A DNA stretch of 64,000 nucleotides from GCA-958296115 sp965222445 (GCA_965222445.1 CBDCTY010000002.1:1364001-1428000), one strand, 5' to 3'; shown: positions 33,053-42,404, numbered from the stretch's first letter. Program-made: numbers and translations. Notes: generated by a model from the sequence alone, not told the origin.

Positions 33053-33955
33053 ATGCAGCACTTCATCGCCTACTACAACGGCCAGTGGATGCCCTTCGGC
33101 GAGGTCAGGGTGCATCCCCAGGACAGGGGGTTCACCGTCGGCGACGTCGTGTTCGACGTCGAGCGCACCTTCAACGGCAGGAGCTTCCGTATGAAGCAGC
33201 ACATCGACCGCCTCTACAGGTCGCTCAAGTACGTGCGGATCGACCCCGGCATGTCCGCCGGAGAGATGCTGGACCTGAGCGAGGAGGCCATCAGCCGCAA
33301 CGAGCAGTACAGGGCCGCCGTTGGCGACTACAGGGTGAACCAGTGGGTGACCCGCGGCGTGGGCGGCGTGGGCTACCCGGAGGGGTCGCCCGCCGTCTGC
33401 ATCAACATACTGCCCCTCGACTTCGCCCGCTATGCCAGCTCTTACGAGCACGGGAAGCACGGCGTCATCACCAAGACCAGGAGCTACCCGCCCGAAGCCC
33501 TCGACCCCAAGATCAAGCACCACAGCCGCATGAACTTCAACCTCGCGACCCTTGAGGCCAACGACGTCGACCCCGGCGCGTGGGCCCTTCTGCTGGACAT
33601 GGAGGGCAACCTCTCGGAGGGCATAGGCTACAACTACTTCCTGGTCACCGACGGCGTCATCCGCACGGCGACCGATAGGGCGATCCTGCAGGGCGTATCC
33701 AGGGGCATGGTGTTCGACCTCGCGCACCAGCTCGACATCCCCGTTGTCGAGGAGGACCTGCAGCCCTACGACCTCTACACCGCCGACGAGGCTTTCTTCG
33801 CCAGCACGAGCTACTGCGTCCTGCCCCTGACCGTCGTGGACAAGCGGCCCGTCGGCGACGCCAAGCCCGGCCCAATCACCAGCCAGCTCCTGGCAGCGTG
33901 GAGCGAGGCGGTCGGCCTCGACATAGTCGACCAGGCCCTCCAGTTCGCCCGGTGA
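33053..33955 (+). CDS. Class IV aminotransferase (branched-chain/D-amino acid type)
   Basis: 300 residues of fold-type IV PLP enzymes. The PLP lysine is in DPKIKHHSRMNFNLA, followed by LLDMEGNLSEGIGYNYFLV and the ILQGVSRGMV phosphate-binding segment. The N-terminus YYNGQWMPFGEVRVHPQDRG is typical. GGAGGACCAG precedes the ATG. It could be a branched-chain or D-amino acid aminotransferase or an aminodeoxychorismate lyase; specificity cannot be settled here. Confidence 0.85.
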   Translation: MQHFIAYYNGQWMPFGEVRVHPQDRGFTVGDVVFDVERTFNGRSFRMKQHIDRLYRSLKYVRIDPGMSAGEMLDLSEEAISRNEQYRAAVGDYRVNQWVTRGVGGVGYPEGSPAVCINILPLDFARYASSYEHGKHGVITKTRSYPPEALDPKIKHHSRMNFNLATLEANDVDPGAWALLLDMEGNLSEGIGYNYFLVTDGVIRTATDRAILQGVSRGMVFDLAHQLDIPVVEEDLQPYDLYTADEAFFASTSYCVLPLTVVDKRPVGDAKPGPITSQLLAAWSEAVGLDIVDQALQFAR

Positions 33956-33979
33956 CTGAAGATGCCATCTATAAGCGGG

Positions 33980-35218
33980 CTAGCCGATAGCGCCCAGGGT
34001 TTCGAGGGTGATCAGTTTTTGATGGAAGCCATTTATCAGGACATACGGCTGTATTAACGGATTGGAGAAACGATACCGGTAGCGATACCGCTTGCCAGTC
34101 CTTTGGAGGATGGCTCCGCGGGAGCTATCGCAGAATTGGACAAGGTGCCTAGCGAAGGCGGGAGTGTCGTATCGGCGTTCCATGATTTTGGATAAGGGAT
34201 CTCGCACGTCGGCCGCAGCGAAGTAGCCAAGCTCGTCCACCGGGGCCATGGCGCATGCGAGCAGCACCTGCTTCAGCAGGCTCTCAGGGCGCAGGCTGGC
34301 AGTTGCCGCGTCGTAGGCCACCATGAAGCTCCGCTGGGCTTGATGCACTGCCGCCTCGATCGCATTAAGGGCGTCTTCCAGCCGGATATCTCTGCGGGCA
34401 TCTTTCAGCGCAACTCGCCCAGAGGCGAGTCCAAGCAGATGGGCGTAGTGCGGAAGTCCGTGCGACAGGTACGTTATAAACTCAGAGGCAGGTCCATCGA
34501 TGGCCATATCGATCTGCGAGAACCCCTTGTCGAGGATGGCCGACAGCTCATCCAGGGACATCCTCGGCATGTGGACCTGGATAAGGCACCTGTCTATAGA
34601 CCGGTGTTCACTGAGCAGCTCATCTACGGTGTCCGCAACGCCGACTATCGCCACTGTTGCGTTGACCGAGTGGTCGGACAGCGCCTTGATAGTGTCGGCC
34701 ATCAGACGGGAGACAGCGTCGTCCTGAATGCGGTCAAACTCATCGATGACAAAAAGAGTGCGTGACCTCAGTTGCTGCAGGCCATATCGTATGTCTTCCG
34801 GGCCCGGCTCCGTCGCGAGGAGATTATCCAAAGTTGTATGCTCGGTTCGTGAGCTGGCTGCGAAGCCGGCCATCGGGATCTGGGTGGCGACCTGCAGCTC
34901 GCGCAAAGCCTTGTGCCACAGGCTGGCATACGTGTCTTGGGAGTCGCAATTCACCCTGGAGACGCCCAACCCGCTGAAGCCAGCCAGCCCCAAGAACTCC
35001 GGCAGGACGTTCGCTAGGGAAGTCTTACCGACGCCGCGCTCGCCGAACAGAACCGCATGCATCCCGCGCTGGTTGACAGCGTCTGAGATCTCGTGGAGTT
35101 GCTGCTGGCGCCCTGCGAAGAGGGTTGTCTCGTTAACCGGTGCCGCTGGGCTGAAGGCAGCACCCAGCCGCAAACTCAGGCTACGTTCGTGCTCACCTGT
35201 ATCAAGTCGCTGACCCAT
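33980..35218 (-). CDS. AAA+ ATPase of the Orc1/Cdc6-like (STAND) type
   Basis: 412 residues. Walker A is LFGERGVGKTSLANVL near residue 59 and Walker B LFVIDEFDRI. A polar sensor segment (VAIVGVAD) and an arginine-finger region (EHRSIDRCL) follow. The C-terminal half is helical and may include a winged helix. GAGGT precedes the ATG. Such proteins are common as orphan ATPases in mobile or defence-related settings. The upstream region holds a hairpin with a T-run and direct repeats, hinting at its own regulation. Confidence 0.75.
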   Translation of the reverse strand: MGQRLDTGEHERSLSLRLGAAFSPAAPVNETTLFAGRQQQLHEISDAVNQRGMHAVLFGERGVGKTSLANVLPEFLGLAGFSGLGVSRVNCDSQDTYASLWHKALRELQVATQIPMAGFAASSRTEHTTLDNLLATEPGPEDIRYGLQQLRSRTLFVIDEFDRIQDDAVSRLMADTIKALSDHSVNATVAIVGVADTVDELLSEHRSIDRCLIQVHMPRMSLDELSAILDKGFSQIDMAIDGPASEFITYLSHGLPHYAHLLGLASGRVALKDARRDIRLEDALNAIEAAVHQAQRSFMVAYDAATASLRPESLLKQVLLACAMAPVDELGYFAAADVRDPLSKIMERRYDTPAFARHLVQFCDSSRGAILQRTGKRYRYRYRFSNPLIQPYVLINGFHQKLITLETLGAIG

Positions 35219-35227
35219 AGGTGACCT

Positions 35228-35298
35228 CAACTGCTAACTTACCGCAATAGCTACTAAAAAAAGGGCGTTACTCATAATATCACGCCCGCAACTGCTAA
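35228..35298 (-). promoter_or_regulatory. Control region of the AAA ATPase: direct repeats and hairpin with T-run
   Basis: CAACTGCTAA occurs at 35228-35237 and again at 35289-35298. Between them, on the reverse strand, GGGCGT (35282-35287) pairs with ACGCCC (35263-35268) and is followed by seven T residues, the layout of an intrinsic terminator placed ahead of the ATPase gene. This could be an attenuator, or an operator flanked by binding repeats. No other gene upstream on that strand needs a terminator. Confidence 0.5.
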
Positions 35299-35530
35299 AC
35301 TAGTGATAAACCCTGTCGTTTGCTGCCAACTCCAGAGCAGGGCCTTTCCAAAGTCCGTTCGTGGTGAGCCTGTCGAACCACAATTGGGGCCTTCGACCCT
35401 TCGACAAGCTCAGGAGAGCCAAGCTCAGGCCGAACGGCAAGGTACGACCCTATCTCAACAATGGAAAGGCCCTGACTCCAGAGACGACGCGGGGCCTACG
35501 CAACTCGCAACCGGGTACAATGTCTCAGAT

Positions 35531-38500
35531 ATGGGGTTGCTCCAAGGCATACCGGCTGCGGCTAGAGCCGCGCGCTCGAGGGACATTGTCCCCGCGCTGA
35601 CCTTCGCAGTCACCCTGAGCATTGCCCTGGCCCTCCGCCTCTACGGTGTTGAATGGGACAGCGGCTACCCCTTCACGCCCCATCCTGACGAGCGCGCCAT
35701 CCTCATGAGGGTCGGCGAGCTCTCGCTCCCCAGTGTCGGTGAGGTGGGCTCCCTGCTCGACGCCGACGAGAGCCCCCTGAACCCTCGCTGGTTCCCCTAC
35801 GGCAGCTTCCCGCTCTACCTCCTCAAAGGCTTCCAGGGCTTGCTATCCGCGCTGCCGGGCGTCGAGATCCACGACCTGAGGGTCCTGGGCAGAGGGCTGT
35901 CGGCGCTCGCGGATACGGCCACCGTCGCCCTCGTCTACCTGCTCGGCGCGAGGCTGTACGGACGGCGCGAGGGCCTGCTCGCAGCCCTCTTCGTGACCCT
36001 GGCCGTCCTCCACGTCCAGCTCAGCCACTTCTTCGCCGTCGACACCATCATGGCCGCCTGCGCCGTCGCGGCGGTCTACCTCCTAGCCCGCGTGGCCAGG
36101 GAGGGCAGGGCCCGCGACTCCCTCGCCGCGGGCGTCGTCATAGGCCTCGGCATCGCCACCAAGGTGACCCTCGCGCCCATCTACGGCGCGTTCGTCATGG
36201 CTCACCTTATATACGCCCTCGGCCTGCTGGATGGCGGTGAGACCGACCGCCGCAGCCTCGCCGACCGTGTACTGTCGGCAGCGAGCGGGATGCTCCTGGG
36301 CGGCGCCTTGTCCGTGGTCGCATTCGCCGCCGTCCAGCCCTACGCCTTCCTCGACTTCGCCCGCTTCATGGGCGACGTGGTCGAGCAGTCGGAGATGGTC
36401 AGGCGCATCAGGGACTACCCCTATACCCGCCAGTACGTCGACACCACTCCCTACTGGTACCACGTCAGGCAGCTGGCTACCTGGGGCCTCGGCCTGCCTC
36501 TCGGCATCGTGGTATGGGCCGGCCTGCTCCACGCCGCGCTGCGCGGAATGCGTCCGGTCCACGGGGTGGTCTACCTCTCCGCGGGCTTGGTCCTCCCCGC
36601 CGCGCTCCTCGTCGCGTCCCACAGCCTCCTGGCGATATTGGCCGCGTCCGGCATCGCGCTCACCGCCCTCGCAGCCACGCTGCCGTTCCGCTCCGTGGAA
36701 ACGAGGGGCTCGGTGCTGCTCCTCGCCTGGGTCGTCCCGTACCTGCTGATCACGGGCTCGTTCGAGGTGAAGTTCCTGCGCTACATGATCCCGGCCACGC
36801 CCTTCCTCATCCTGTTCGGGTCGCGTATGCTCCTCGACCTGTGGGACGCGGCGAGCGTTAGGCTGCCCCGGCTGCGCCCTGTTCTGGTCGCCGGCCTCTT
36901 CCTGCTCCTTGCCGCTACCGGCTTCTACGCCGTCGCGTACACCGCCGTATATGCCCAAGATCACCCCGCTATCAGGACGGCGCGATGGATCAACGCGAAC
37001 GCGCCGAAGGGGTCGGTGATTCTGAAGGAGCATTGGGAGGAGGGGATACCCGGCCTCCACGGCTACGAGATCCGCGAGCTGCCGCTCTACAACGACGACA
37101 CCGAGACCAAGCTCCACCGGATTGCGGGGGAGCTGGCGGGTGCGGACTACGTCGTCTTCTACAGCAACAGGCTCTACGGCACGATACCCAGGCTGCCGGA
37201 GCGCTACCCGTTCAGCGGCGAGTACTACCGGCTCCTCTTCTCCGGCAAGCTCGGGTACGAGCTGGCGGACGTCCAGACGTCCTACGCCAGCCTCGCGGGG
37301 GTCACTTTCGTCGACGACACACTGTCCCGCCCCGGAGTCCCGAGCCCCGGACGCCTGCCTTCCGCATCGACGGAAGGCCTCGTGCTAAACATGGGCTTCG
37401 CGGACGAGAGCTTCACGGTCTACGACCACCCGATGACCCTCGTGTTCGAGAACCGGGACCGCCACACGGCCGAGGCCATCGAGCAGGCCCTGGACCGCCC
37501 ACTGCCGAACGGCCTGCGCGTGCCGGGGCTGATGCTCACCGCCGAGGAGGCCGAGGCGCAGCGGGCCGGTGGTACCTGGAGCGAGATCGTCAGGCCCGCG
37601 AGCTGGTCCGCGAGGCTGCCGGTCCTGTCCTGGCTCCTCGTCGTACAGGCCATGTCGCTGGTGGTGCTGCCCATAGCCTTCGTCCTCCTGCGGGGCCTGC
37701 CCGACCGCGGCTATCTCTTGGCAAAACCCCTCGGACTGCTGCTCGTGAGCCTCGTCGTATGGCTGCTCGCCAGCTACAGGCTGCTCGAATTCTCGCTGGC
37801 GTCGATAGCGGCGGCGTTCGCGGCAATCGCGGCGGTGTCCATCGCCCTCCTCGTGAGCAGGAGGCGTGAGATCGGCGACTTCGTTGCACGCAGTTGGCGG
37901 GGGCTGCTTGTTGGGGAGGCCGTCTTCCTCGCCGCCTTCCTCGCATTCGTCGTCGTGCGCATGGCCAATCCCGACCTGTGGCACTCCCACCTGGGCGGCG
38001 AGAAGCCGATGGACATGGCCTACCTCAACGCAGTGCTGAAGTCGAGCTACATGCCGCCCTACGACCCGTGGTTCAGCGGCGGGTACATCAACTACTACTA
38101 CTGGGGCCAGTTCATGGTGGCGACCCTCGTCAGGGCCACCGGAATCGACCCGGCGGTCGCCTTCAACCTTGCGGTCCCCCTCTTCTTCGCACTGACGGCG
38201 GGCGCGGCCTACTCCATCGTCTACAACCTCGCAAGCGCCCCCGTCATTCCCGCGAAGAGCCTGCCCCGTACCCGATACGGGGCGGGAATCCAGGGGGACG
38301 AGGGGCGGGTGCCGCACAACCCAGAACCTACCTCCGTACCTGATACGGGGCAGGAATCCAGAAACCACCGGTCTAGCGCGGAAATCCGCCCCCGGCTGGC
38401 CGGGCTCGCACTCTCGCCCGCCGGCGCGGGCCTCGCGGGGGCAGCATTTGTCGTCGTCCTCGGCAACCTCGACGGCGCGGTGCAGGTCGTTGGCGGCGCG

Positions 38501-40105
38501 TGGCGGGTTCTCGTCCAGAACATGCCCGCCGCCTCGTTCGACTTCTGGCGCAGCACCCGGGTGATGCCGCCCGACCCGCCGGGGCACGAGATAACCGAGT
38601 TCCCCTTCTTCACCTTCCTGTTCGGCGATCTCCACGCTCACCTGATGGCGCTCCCCTTCACGCTCCTTGCCATAGGGCTGTCCCTCGCGGTGGTGATGTC
38701 CGGGCGCGGCGGTGGCGAGAGCGGCCCATCCCGGTGGGGCCCCGCCGAGATCGCCCGGCTCGCCCTCCTCGGCCTTGCCATCGGATCGCTGCGCGCCATC
38801 AACACGTGGGACGTGCCCGTGTACATGCTCCTGGCCGCCGCGGCCGTATTTCTCGCGGCATACTTCAGGAACGGCGGTCTCAACCTTCAGGTGATCGCCG
38901 AGTCCGGCGCCAAGACCGTCATAGTAGCTGCCGTCGGCTTCCTGGCCTTCCTGCCGTACCACGCCAGCACCGAGACCTTCTTCACCAGCGTCGAGGCGAC
39001 CACCAACCAGACGGTGCTATGGCAGTTCCTCCTCATCCATGGACTCTTCGTCTTCATCGTGGCCTCGCACCTGCTGCTGGACCTGCACGGCTACTGGCTG
39101 CCCTCTTGGCGGCTGCTGTGGAGCAGAGCAGGGGAAAGCCGTGCGAAGCTGGTGCCGCTGGGGATAGCCATAGTCCTAGCCGCCTACCTGGCCCTCAGCT
39201 TCCTCACCGGCGTCACCGGCAGCACGATCCCATTCGCCGCGCTGCTGCTCGTCATCGCCGTGGCCAGCGGCATGAAACACCTCGCGTCCCGCAGCCCCGA
39301 CGCCCGCCATGTGACCTTCGTTACCGTGCTGGTCTGCGGGGCCCTCTGCGTGGTCATCGGGCTGGACATATTCCGCGTCGAGGGCGACATCGACCGCATG
39401 AACAGCGTCTTCAAGCTCTACCTGCAGGTGTGGGTGCTCCTGGCCGTCGCCTCCGCCTACCTCGTGTGGCGCATCTTCCGCACTGGCATGGCCGCGCGGG
39501 CGATGCCCGGGCCCTGGGGCCGCGCATGGGGTTGGGCGCTGGCGCTGCTTGTTCTCGGCGCGGCAATATATCCGGTGCTCGGGACCCAGGCCCGGCTCCG
39601 AACGAGGTTCGACGTGCTCCCGTTGACGCTGGACGGCACGGCATACATGCGCACCACCGTATACAACGACGCGAACGGCCCGATCGACCTCTCCGCCGAC
39701 TACGACGGTATACGCTGGCTCCAGGACAACGTGCAGGGCTCGCCGGTCGTGCTCGAGGGCCTGACGCCCAACTACCGCTGGGGCGGCCGCGTCTCGGTCT
39801 ACACCGGCCTGCCCGCAGTCGTCGGTTGGAGATGGCACCAGGAGCAGCAGCGATGGGGCTACAGGGGGGCCGTCGGCGAGCGCGCCCGCGACGTCGACCG
39901 CATCTACGCCACCCCCGACGCAAACGAGGCCCTCGCCCTCATGCGCAAGTACGGCGTCGAGTACGTCTACCTAGGCCGGCTCGAACACCTCTACTACCCC
40001 GACCACGGCCTAGCCAAGTTCGACCAAGCCATGGCCCAGTCCCTCGAACAGGTCTACCGCACCGACCAGGTCCGCATCTACCGCCTCCGCCCCGAGAGCC
40101 CCTAG
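35531..40105 (+). CDS. Giant DUF2298 (YYY family) membrane protein with glycosyltransferase-like N-terminus
   Basis: About 1524 residues, with two membrane parts. The N-terminal part resembles GT39/PMT-type glycosyltransferases: PFTPHPDERAIL (acidic catalytic-like motif after helix 1), LYGRREGLLAALFVTLAVLH, then many helices. The C-terminal part is the DUF2298 domain: AYLNAVLKSSYMPPYDPWFS, GGYINYYYWGQFM and ITEFPFFTFLFGDLHAHLMA. Use of polyprenyl-phosphate sugar donors for surface polymers is likely for the family. The start is placed after the repeat-rich leader. Between the two DUF2298 blocks the frame reads through a palindromic repeat insertion. Confidence 0.85.
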   Translation: MGLLQGIPAAARAARSRDIVPALTFAVTLSIALALRLYGVEWDSGYPFTPHPDERAILMRVGELSLPSVGEVGSLLDADESPLNPRWFPYGSFPLYLLKGFQGLLSALPGVEIHDLRVLGRGLSALADTATVALVYLLGARLYGRREGLLAALFVTLAVLHVQLSHFFAVDTIMAACAVAAVYLLARVAREGRARDSLAAGVVIGLGIATKVTLAPIYGAFVMAHLIYALGLLDGGETDRRSLADRVLSAASGMLLGGALSVVAFAAVQPYAFLDFARFMGDVVEQSEMVRRIRDYPYTRQYVDTTPYWYHVRQLATWGLGLPLGIVVWAGLLHAALRGMRPVHGVVYLSAGLVLPAALLVASHSLLAILAASGIALTALAATLPFRSVETRGSVLLLAWVVPYLLITGSFEVKFLRYMIPATPFLILFGSRMLLDLWDAASVRLPRLRPVLVAGLFLLLAATGFYAVAYTAVYAQDHPAIRTARWINANAPKGSVILKEHWEEGIPGLHGYEIRELPLYNDDTETKLHRIAGELAGADYVVFYSNRLYGTIPRLPERYPFSGEYYRLLFSGKLGYELADVQTSYASLAGVTFVDDTLSRPGVPSPGRLPSASTEGLVLNMGFADESFTVYDHPMTLVFENRDRHTAEAIEQALDRPLPNGLRVPGLMLTAEEAEAQRAGGTWSEIVRPASWSARLPVLSWLLVVQAMSLVVLPIAFVLLRGLPDRGYLLAKPLGLLLVSLVVWLLASYRLLEFSLASIAAAFAAIAAVSIALLVSRRREIGDFVARSWRGLLVGEAVFLAAFLAFVVVRMANPDLWHSHLGGEKPMDMAYLNAVLKSSYMPPYDPWFSGGYINYYYWGQFMVATLVRATGIDPAVAFNLAVPLFFALTAGAAYSIVYNLASAPVIPAKSLPRTRYGAGIQGDEGRVPHNPEPTSVPDTGQESRNHRSSAEIRPRLAGLALSPAGAGLAGAAFVVVLGNLDGAVQVVGGAWRVLVQNMPAASFDFWRSTRVMPPDPPGHEITEFPFFTFLFGDLHAHLMALPFTLLAIGLSLAVVMSGRGGGESGPSRWGPAEIARLALLGLAIGSLRAINTWDVPVYMLLAAAAVFLAAYFRNGGLNLQVIAESGAKTVIVAAVGFLAFLPYHASTETFFTSVEATTNQTVLWQFLLIHGLFVFIVASHLLLDLHGYWLPSWRLLWSRAGESRAKLVPLGIAIVLAAYLALSFLTGVTGSTIPFAALLLVIAVASGMKHLASRSPDARHVTFVTVLVCGALCVVIGLDIFRVEGDIDRMNSVFKLYLQVWVLLAVASAYLVWRIFRTGMAARAMPGPWGRAWGWALALLVLGAAIYPVLGTQARLRTRFDVLPLTLDGTAYMRTTVYNDANGPIDLSADYDGIRWLQDNVQGSPVVLEGLTPNYRWGGRVSVYTGLPAVVGWRWHQEQQRWGYRGAVGERARDVDRIYATPDANEALALMRKYGVEYVYLGRLEHLYYPDHGLAKFDQAMAQSLEQVYRTDQVRIYRLRPESP
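38243..38363 (+). repeat. Palindromic repeats inserted in frame in the DUF2298 gene
   Basis: A long-form REP core (38243-38294) and a partial second unit with CCGTACCTGATACGGGGCAG (38331-38363) sit inside the coding sequence. They translate as PVIPAKSLPRTRYGAG and then VPDTGQESRN, between a membrane helix and the next segment. The insertion keeps the frame and adds a polar loop of about 50 residues. The first peptide is identical to one in the unrelated protein near 1.2 kb. Confidence 0.8.
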
Positions 40106-40137
40106 ACGACCTCGCAGCCCTGATCAGGGAGAACCCC

Positions 40138-40308
40138 TCGTCGTTCCTGCGGAGGCAGAGCCTGCCCCGTGCTCCGACACGGGGACCCCCCCCCCCCGTC
40201 GTAGGGGCGGGTTTGCAACCCGCCCCCCCAGAGGCCGTCAGGATGCAGACAACCCTGCCAATTGGCGGGTTCGAAGACCCGTCCCTACGATCTGAATTGG
40301 CGGCGTAG
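40138..40308. repeat. Repeat-rich spacer with a 12-C tract
   Basis: Holds a partial REP core (CCTGCCCCGTGCTCCGACAC), a run of 12 C (40186-40197), and a GTAGGGGCGGGTTTGCAACC...GGGTTCGAAGACCCGTCCCTAC pair of short palindromes. It ends with the right end of the divergent A element (GGCGTAGTCAAGACGAA). The acetyltransferase gene on the reverse strand stops inside this last piece. Confidence 0.6.
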
Positions 40309-40887
40309 TCAAGACGAACTACTACAGGACACCCGCTTCGCCATGATGATGTCGGGCTTCCCGGGGCCGGTGGCGTCGGGGACTACGCCGGTTATGACGA
40401 AGTCCATATTCTGGTAGAACTCGTAGGGGTGGCCGCGTAGGTTGCGTATTTGCGCCACGTGCTCCCAGACGTTCGGGTAGAGGTCCACTCCAGACAGGGT
40501 CGTCATGGATTCGGTGTCGTCGGTGCCGACCGAGATGGTAATGCCGCCCCGCTCTCGTACGAGCTCCGCGAAGTCGTTGACCAGGGTGCGCCCTATCCCC
40601 CGGCCCTGCAGATCGGGTCTGACCACCAGGGGGTGAATCTCCCAGACCCGTCCCCTATAAGCGGGCAGGCCTCCGATCAAGCCGAGCACCGCACCTGTCT
40701 CATCCACGGCCACGCGGCTGATATGTCCCTCCTCGAGAGTCCCCCCCCCCACTTCCAGGGCGGACTCGATGGTGGGCCAGGCGTGGGGATCCATCTCCCG
40801 GAATCCCTCCACTATGAGGGATGCGGCCTGCCGGATGGCCTCGCTGTCCTCGGCCCGAAGGTCGACGACGCAGACGTTCTCGATCAT
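40309..40887 (-). CDS. GNAT family N-acetyltransferase
   Basis: 192 residues with IHPLVVRPDLQGRGIGRTLV as the acetyl-CoA site and SVGTDDTESMTTLSGVDL in the second half, resembling aminoglycoside 6'-acetyltransferase-like proteins; an actual resistance role is not implied. A run of ten G on the coding strand (40741-40750) encodes part of VGGGT. The last residues (SSSS) come from a repeat that provides the stop. A slip in the G run would shift the frame early. Confidence 0.78.
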   Translation of the reverse strand: MIENVCVVDLRAEDSEAIRQAASLIVEGFREMDPHAWPTIESALEVGGGTLEEGHISRVAVDETGAVLGLIGGLPAYRGRVWEIHPLVVRPDLQGRGIGRTLVNDFAELVRERGGITISVGTDDTESMTTLSGVDLYPNVWEHVAQIRNLRGHPYEFYQNMDFVITGVVPDATGPGKPDIIMAKRVSCSSSS

Positions 40888-40995
40888 ACTCTTAACGACC
40901 TTGGCTATCGGGGCGTAGGTGGTCTGGAAGAGAGCGTCTCTGGGTAGTCAAGTCGATGTCTGTCCCCGGCGCCCGTCGATGCCTGCGCATGTTAT

Positions 40996-41117
40996 ACCAA
41001 TTTATTTTGAGCGCGCCGTAAATCCGTCATTCCCGCGAAGAGCCTGCCCCCGAGCAGTCGGGGGCGGGAACCCACTCCCTGGCCGCACATATACGGCGGC
41101 ATCACGGTGACTTGGTA
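40996..41117. mobile_element. MITE-like element, family A copy 5 (long form)
   Basis: Ends TACCAATTTA and TGACTTGGTA with TTA on both sides (40993-40995, 41118-41120), an exact 3-bp target duplication. The interior has the long REP core with CCCCCGAGCAGTCGGGGG as inner hairpin, as in copy 1. 122 bp. Confidence 0.8.
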
Positions 41118-41178
41118 TTATATGGCATAGCGGGCAAGTCAAGACGGCGACCTCCGACCACTCGTGTCCCACGATTGC

Positions 41179-41247
41179 GACATGGCGCCGGTTCTCGAAG
41201 AGGTGTACCGGAGCGGCCATGTCAGTATCTACCGGGTCCGCCCTAAC
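41179..41247 (+). pseudogene. Fossil of a DUF2298 protein C-terminus
   Basis: The forward strand encodes DMAPVLEEVYRSGHVSIYRV and RPN. This parallels the last residues of the giant protein (AMAQSLEQVYRTDQVRIYRL, RPE). No more of the gene is left. It shows that a second DUF2298 gene, or an older duplicate, once stood here. Confidence 0.4.
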
Positions 41248-41321
41248 GCCCTTGGACGATTCTCCACCGCCAAGCAGTCCCACGAGATAAGTGGATTCTG
41301 AGCCTTCGAATCGAGTAGCGG

Positions 41322-42404
41322 CTAGCCCGCCCACTGACGCACTCTCAAGTGATTCAGGCTGCTCCAATGCACTAAGCCCTCGTGCAGGAGCCTTCCGACT
41401 ACTAGACTTGGAGCTATTCCTTGCTCCTCAGCGAAACGGACCACATCCATTTGGGAGAAACTCGAAGAATCTACGAAACGCTTCCAGTGGCGGCGTGGCA
41501 CAAGAAAGTCGGCTGCCCATCTATTCGCCTCTTCATCTGCCTCGGTCGATTCGCCATTGACATAGTCAACGAAAATGTCCCTCTTGCTATGTAGCAGGAT
41601 GTGAGCGGCCTCATGAAAGAAGCTGAACCACAGTTGATCATCCTTCATGTGGCGAGCACTCAACTGTATCAGCGTCTTGCGAGGCGTCAGCCAGCGGGCT
41701 GCCCCACTCAGCGCTGTCCTGGGGAAGGGCTTGACGACCGTGAGGACGACGCCCGATTCGAGGCAGAGTTCTTGGGCCCGTGACAAGGCAGAGGTATTGC
41801 GGGCAGCCGTCAGTTCACGAGTTTGAGTCAGCGCACGCCTGAAAGTGGAGGCATCGTAATCTGGACACTCAACCTTCGCCGCTTCCAATTCTCCCAGGCG
41901 GAGCCAAGTAGCGAGCGCCAGCTCATCGCTGCTGAAGCTGGGGGAATGGCGATATGCGACTCTCATGCCAGCGTGTCTGGCTTGCCAGGCTTCCACCGAT
42001 GCGACGCCAAAGAAGGACAGAAGCTTCTCCACCCTGTCGGCACGCGACGATGGTTTTGCTATCGCGCCTCGGTTGACCAGCTCGTTGATAGGGAATCCCC
42101 TAGCCCATTCGACCGATTCCTCCGCCTTCCGCGCCTCGGCCTCACGCTCCAAGTGCAGCCGGTAGTCGGACTCAATGCCAAGCCATATTCCCGCGTCCAC
42201 CCCCAGCACCTTCTCGAACTGCAGAGCGGTAACGGGTTCGATGGGGGCCTTCCCTGCTATGATTTCGCTTATTAGCTTCGGGGATCTGCCGCATCGCCGA
42301 GCAAACTCGGCGTGTGAGATCTCATGTGATTCGAGGCGCTCTTCCAAGACCCAGCCTGGTGGAACAGCATAGTCTGGCTCGTATGGGTAGGTCGTCGTCG
42401 CCAT
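41322..42404 (-). CDS. HigA-like antitoxin with ImmA/IrrE metallopeptidase domain
   Basis: 360 residues. The N-terminal HTH (about 17-70; LESHEISHAEFARRCGRSPK, then LISEIIAGKAPIE) is of the HigA/XRE type. The C-terminal ImmA/IrrE zinc peptidase has FFHEAAHILLHSKRD (HExxH) and EEANRWAADFLVPR with the third ligand. It follows a HigB-like toxin gene by 15 bases. It likely represses its own promoter, where a palindromic operator is visible, and may be cleaved or cleave on a signal. Confidence 0.85.
   Translation of the reverse strand: MATTTYPYEPDYAVPPGWVLEERLESHEISHAEFARRCGRSPKLISEIIAGKAPIEPVTALQFEKVLGVDAGIWLGIESDYRLHLEREAEARKAEESVEWARGFPINELVNRGAIAKPSSRADRVEKLLSFFGVASVEAWQARHAGMRVAYRHSPSFSSDELALATWLRLGELEAAKVECPDYDASTFRRALTQTRELTAARNTSALSRAQELCLESGVVLTVVKPFPRTALSGAARWLTPRKTLIQLSARHMKDDQLWFSFFHEAAHILLHSKRDIFVDYVNGESTEADEEANRWAADFLVPRRHWKRFVDSSSFSQMDVVRFAEEQGIAPSLVVGRLLHEGLVHWSSLNHLRVRQWAG

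Noticed and set aside
35303..35530. N-terminal extension of the giant membrane protein from an upstream GTG
   Set aside because: The extra 76 residues are translated repeats (GEPVEPQLG...) with no family match. The first helix starts just after the ATG at 35531.
40265..40290. GGGTTCGAA resembling a tRNA T-loop
   Set aside because: It is the arm of a GGGTTCGAAGACCCG palindrome in a dispersed repeat. No acceptor, D or anticodon arms fit.
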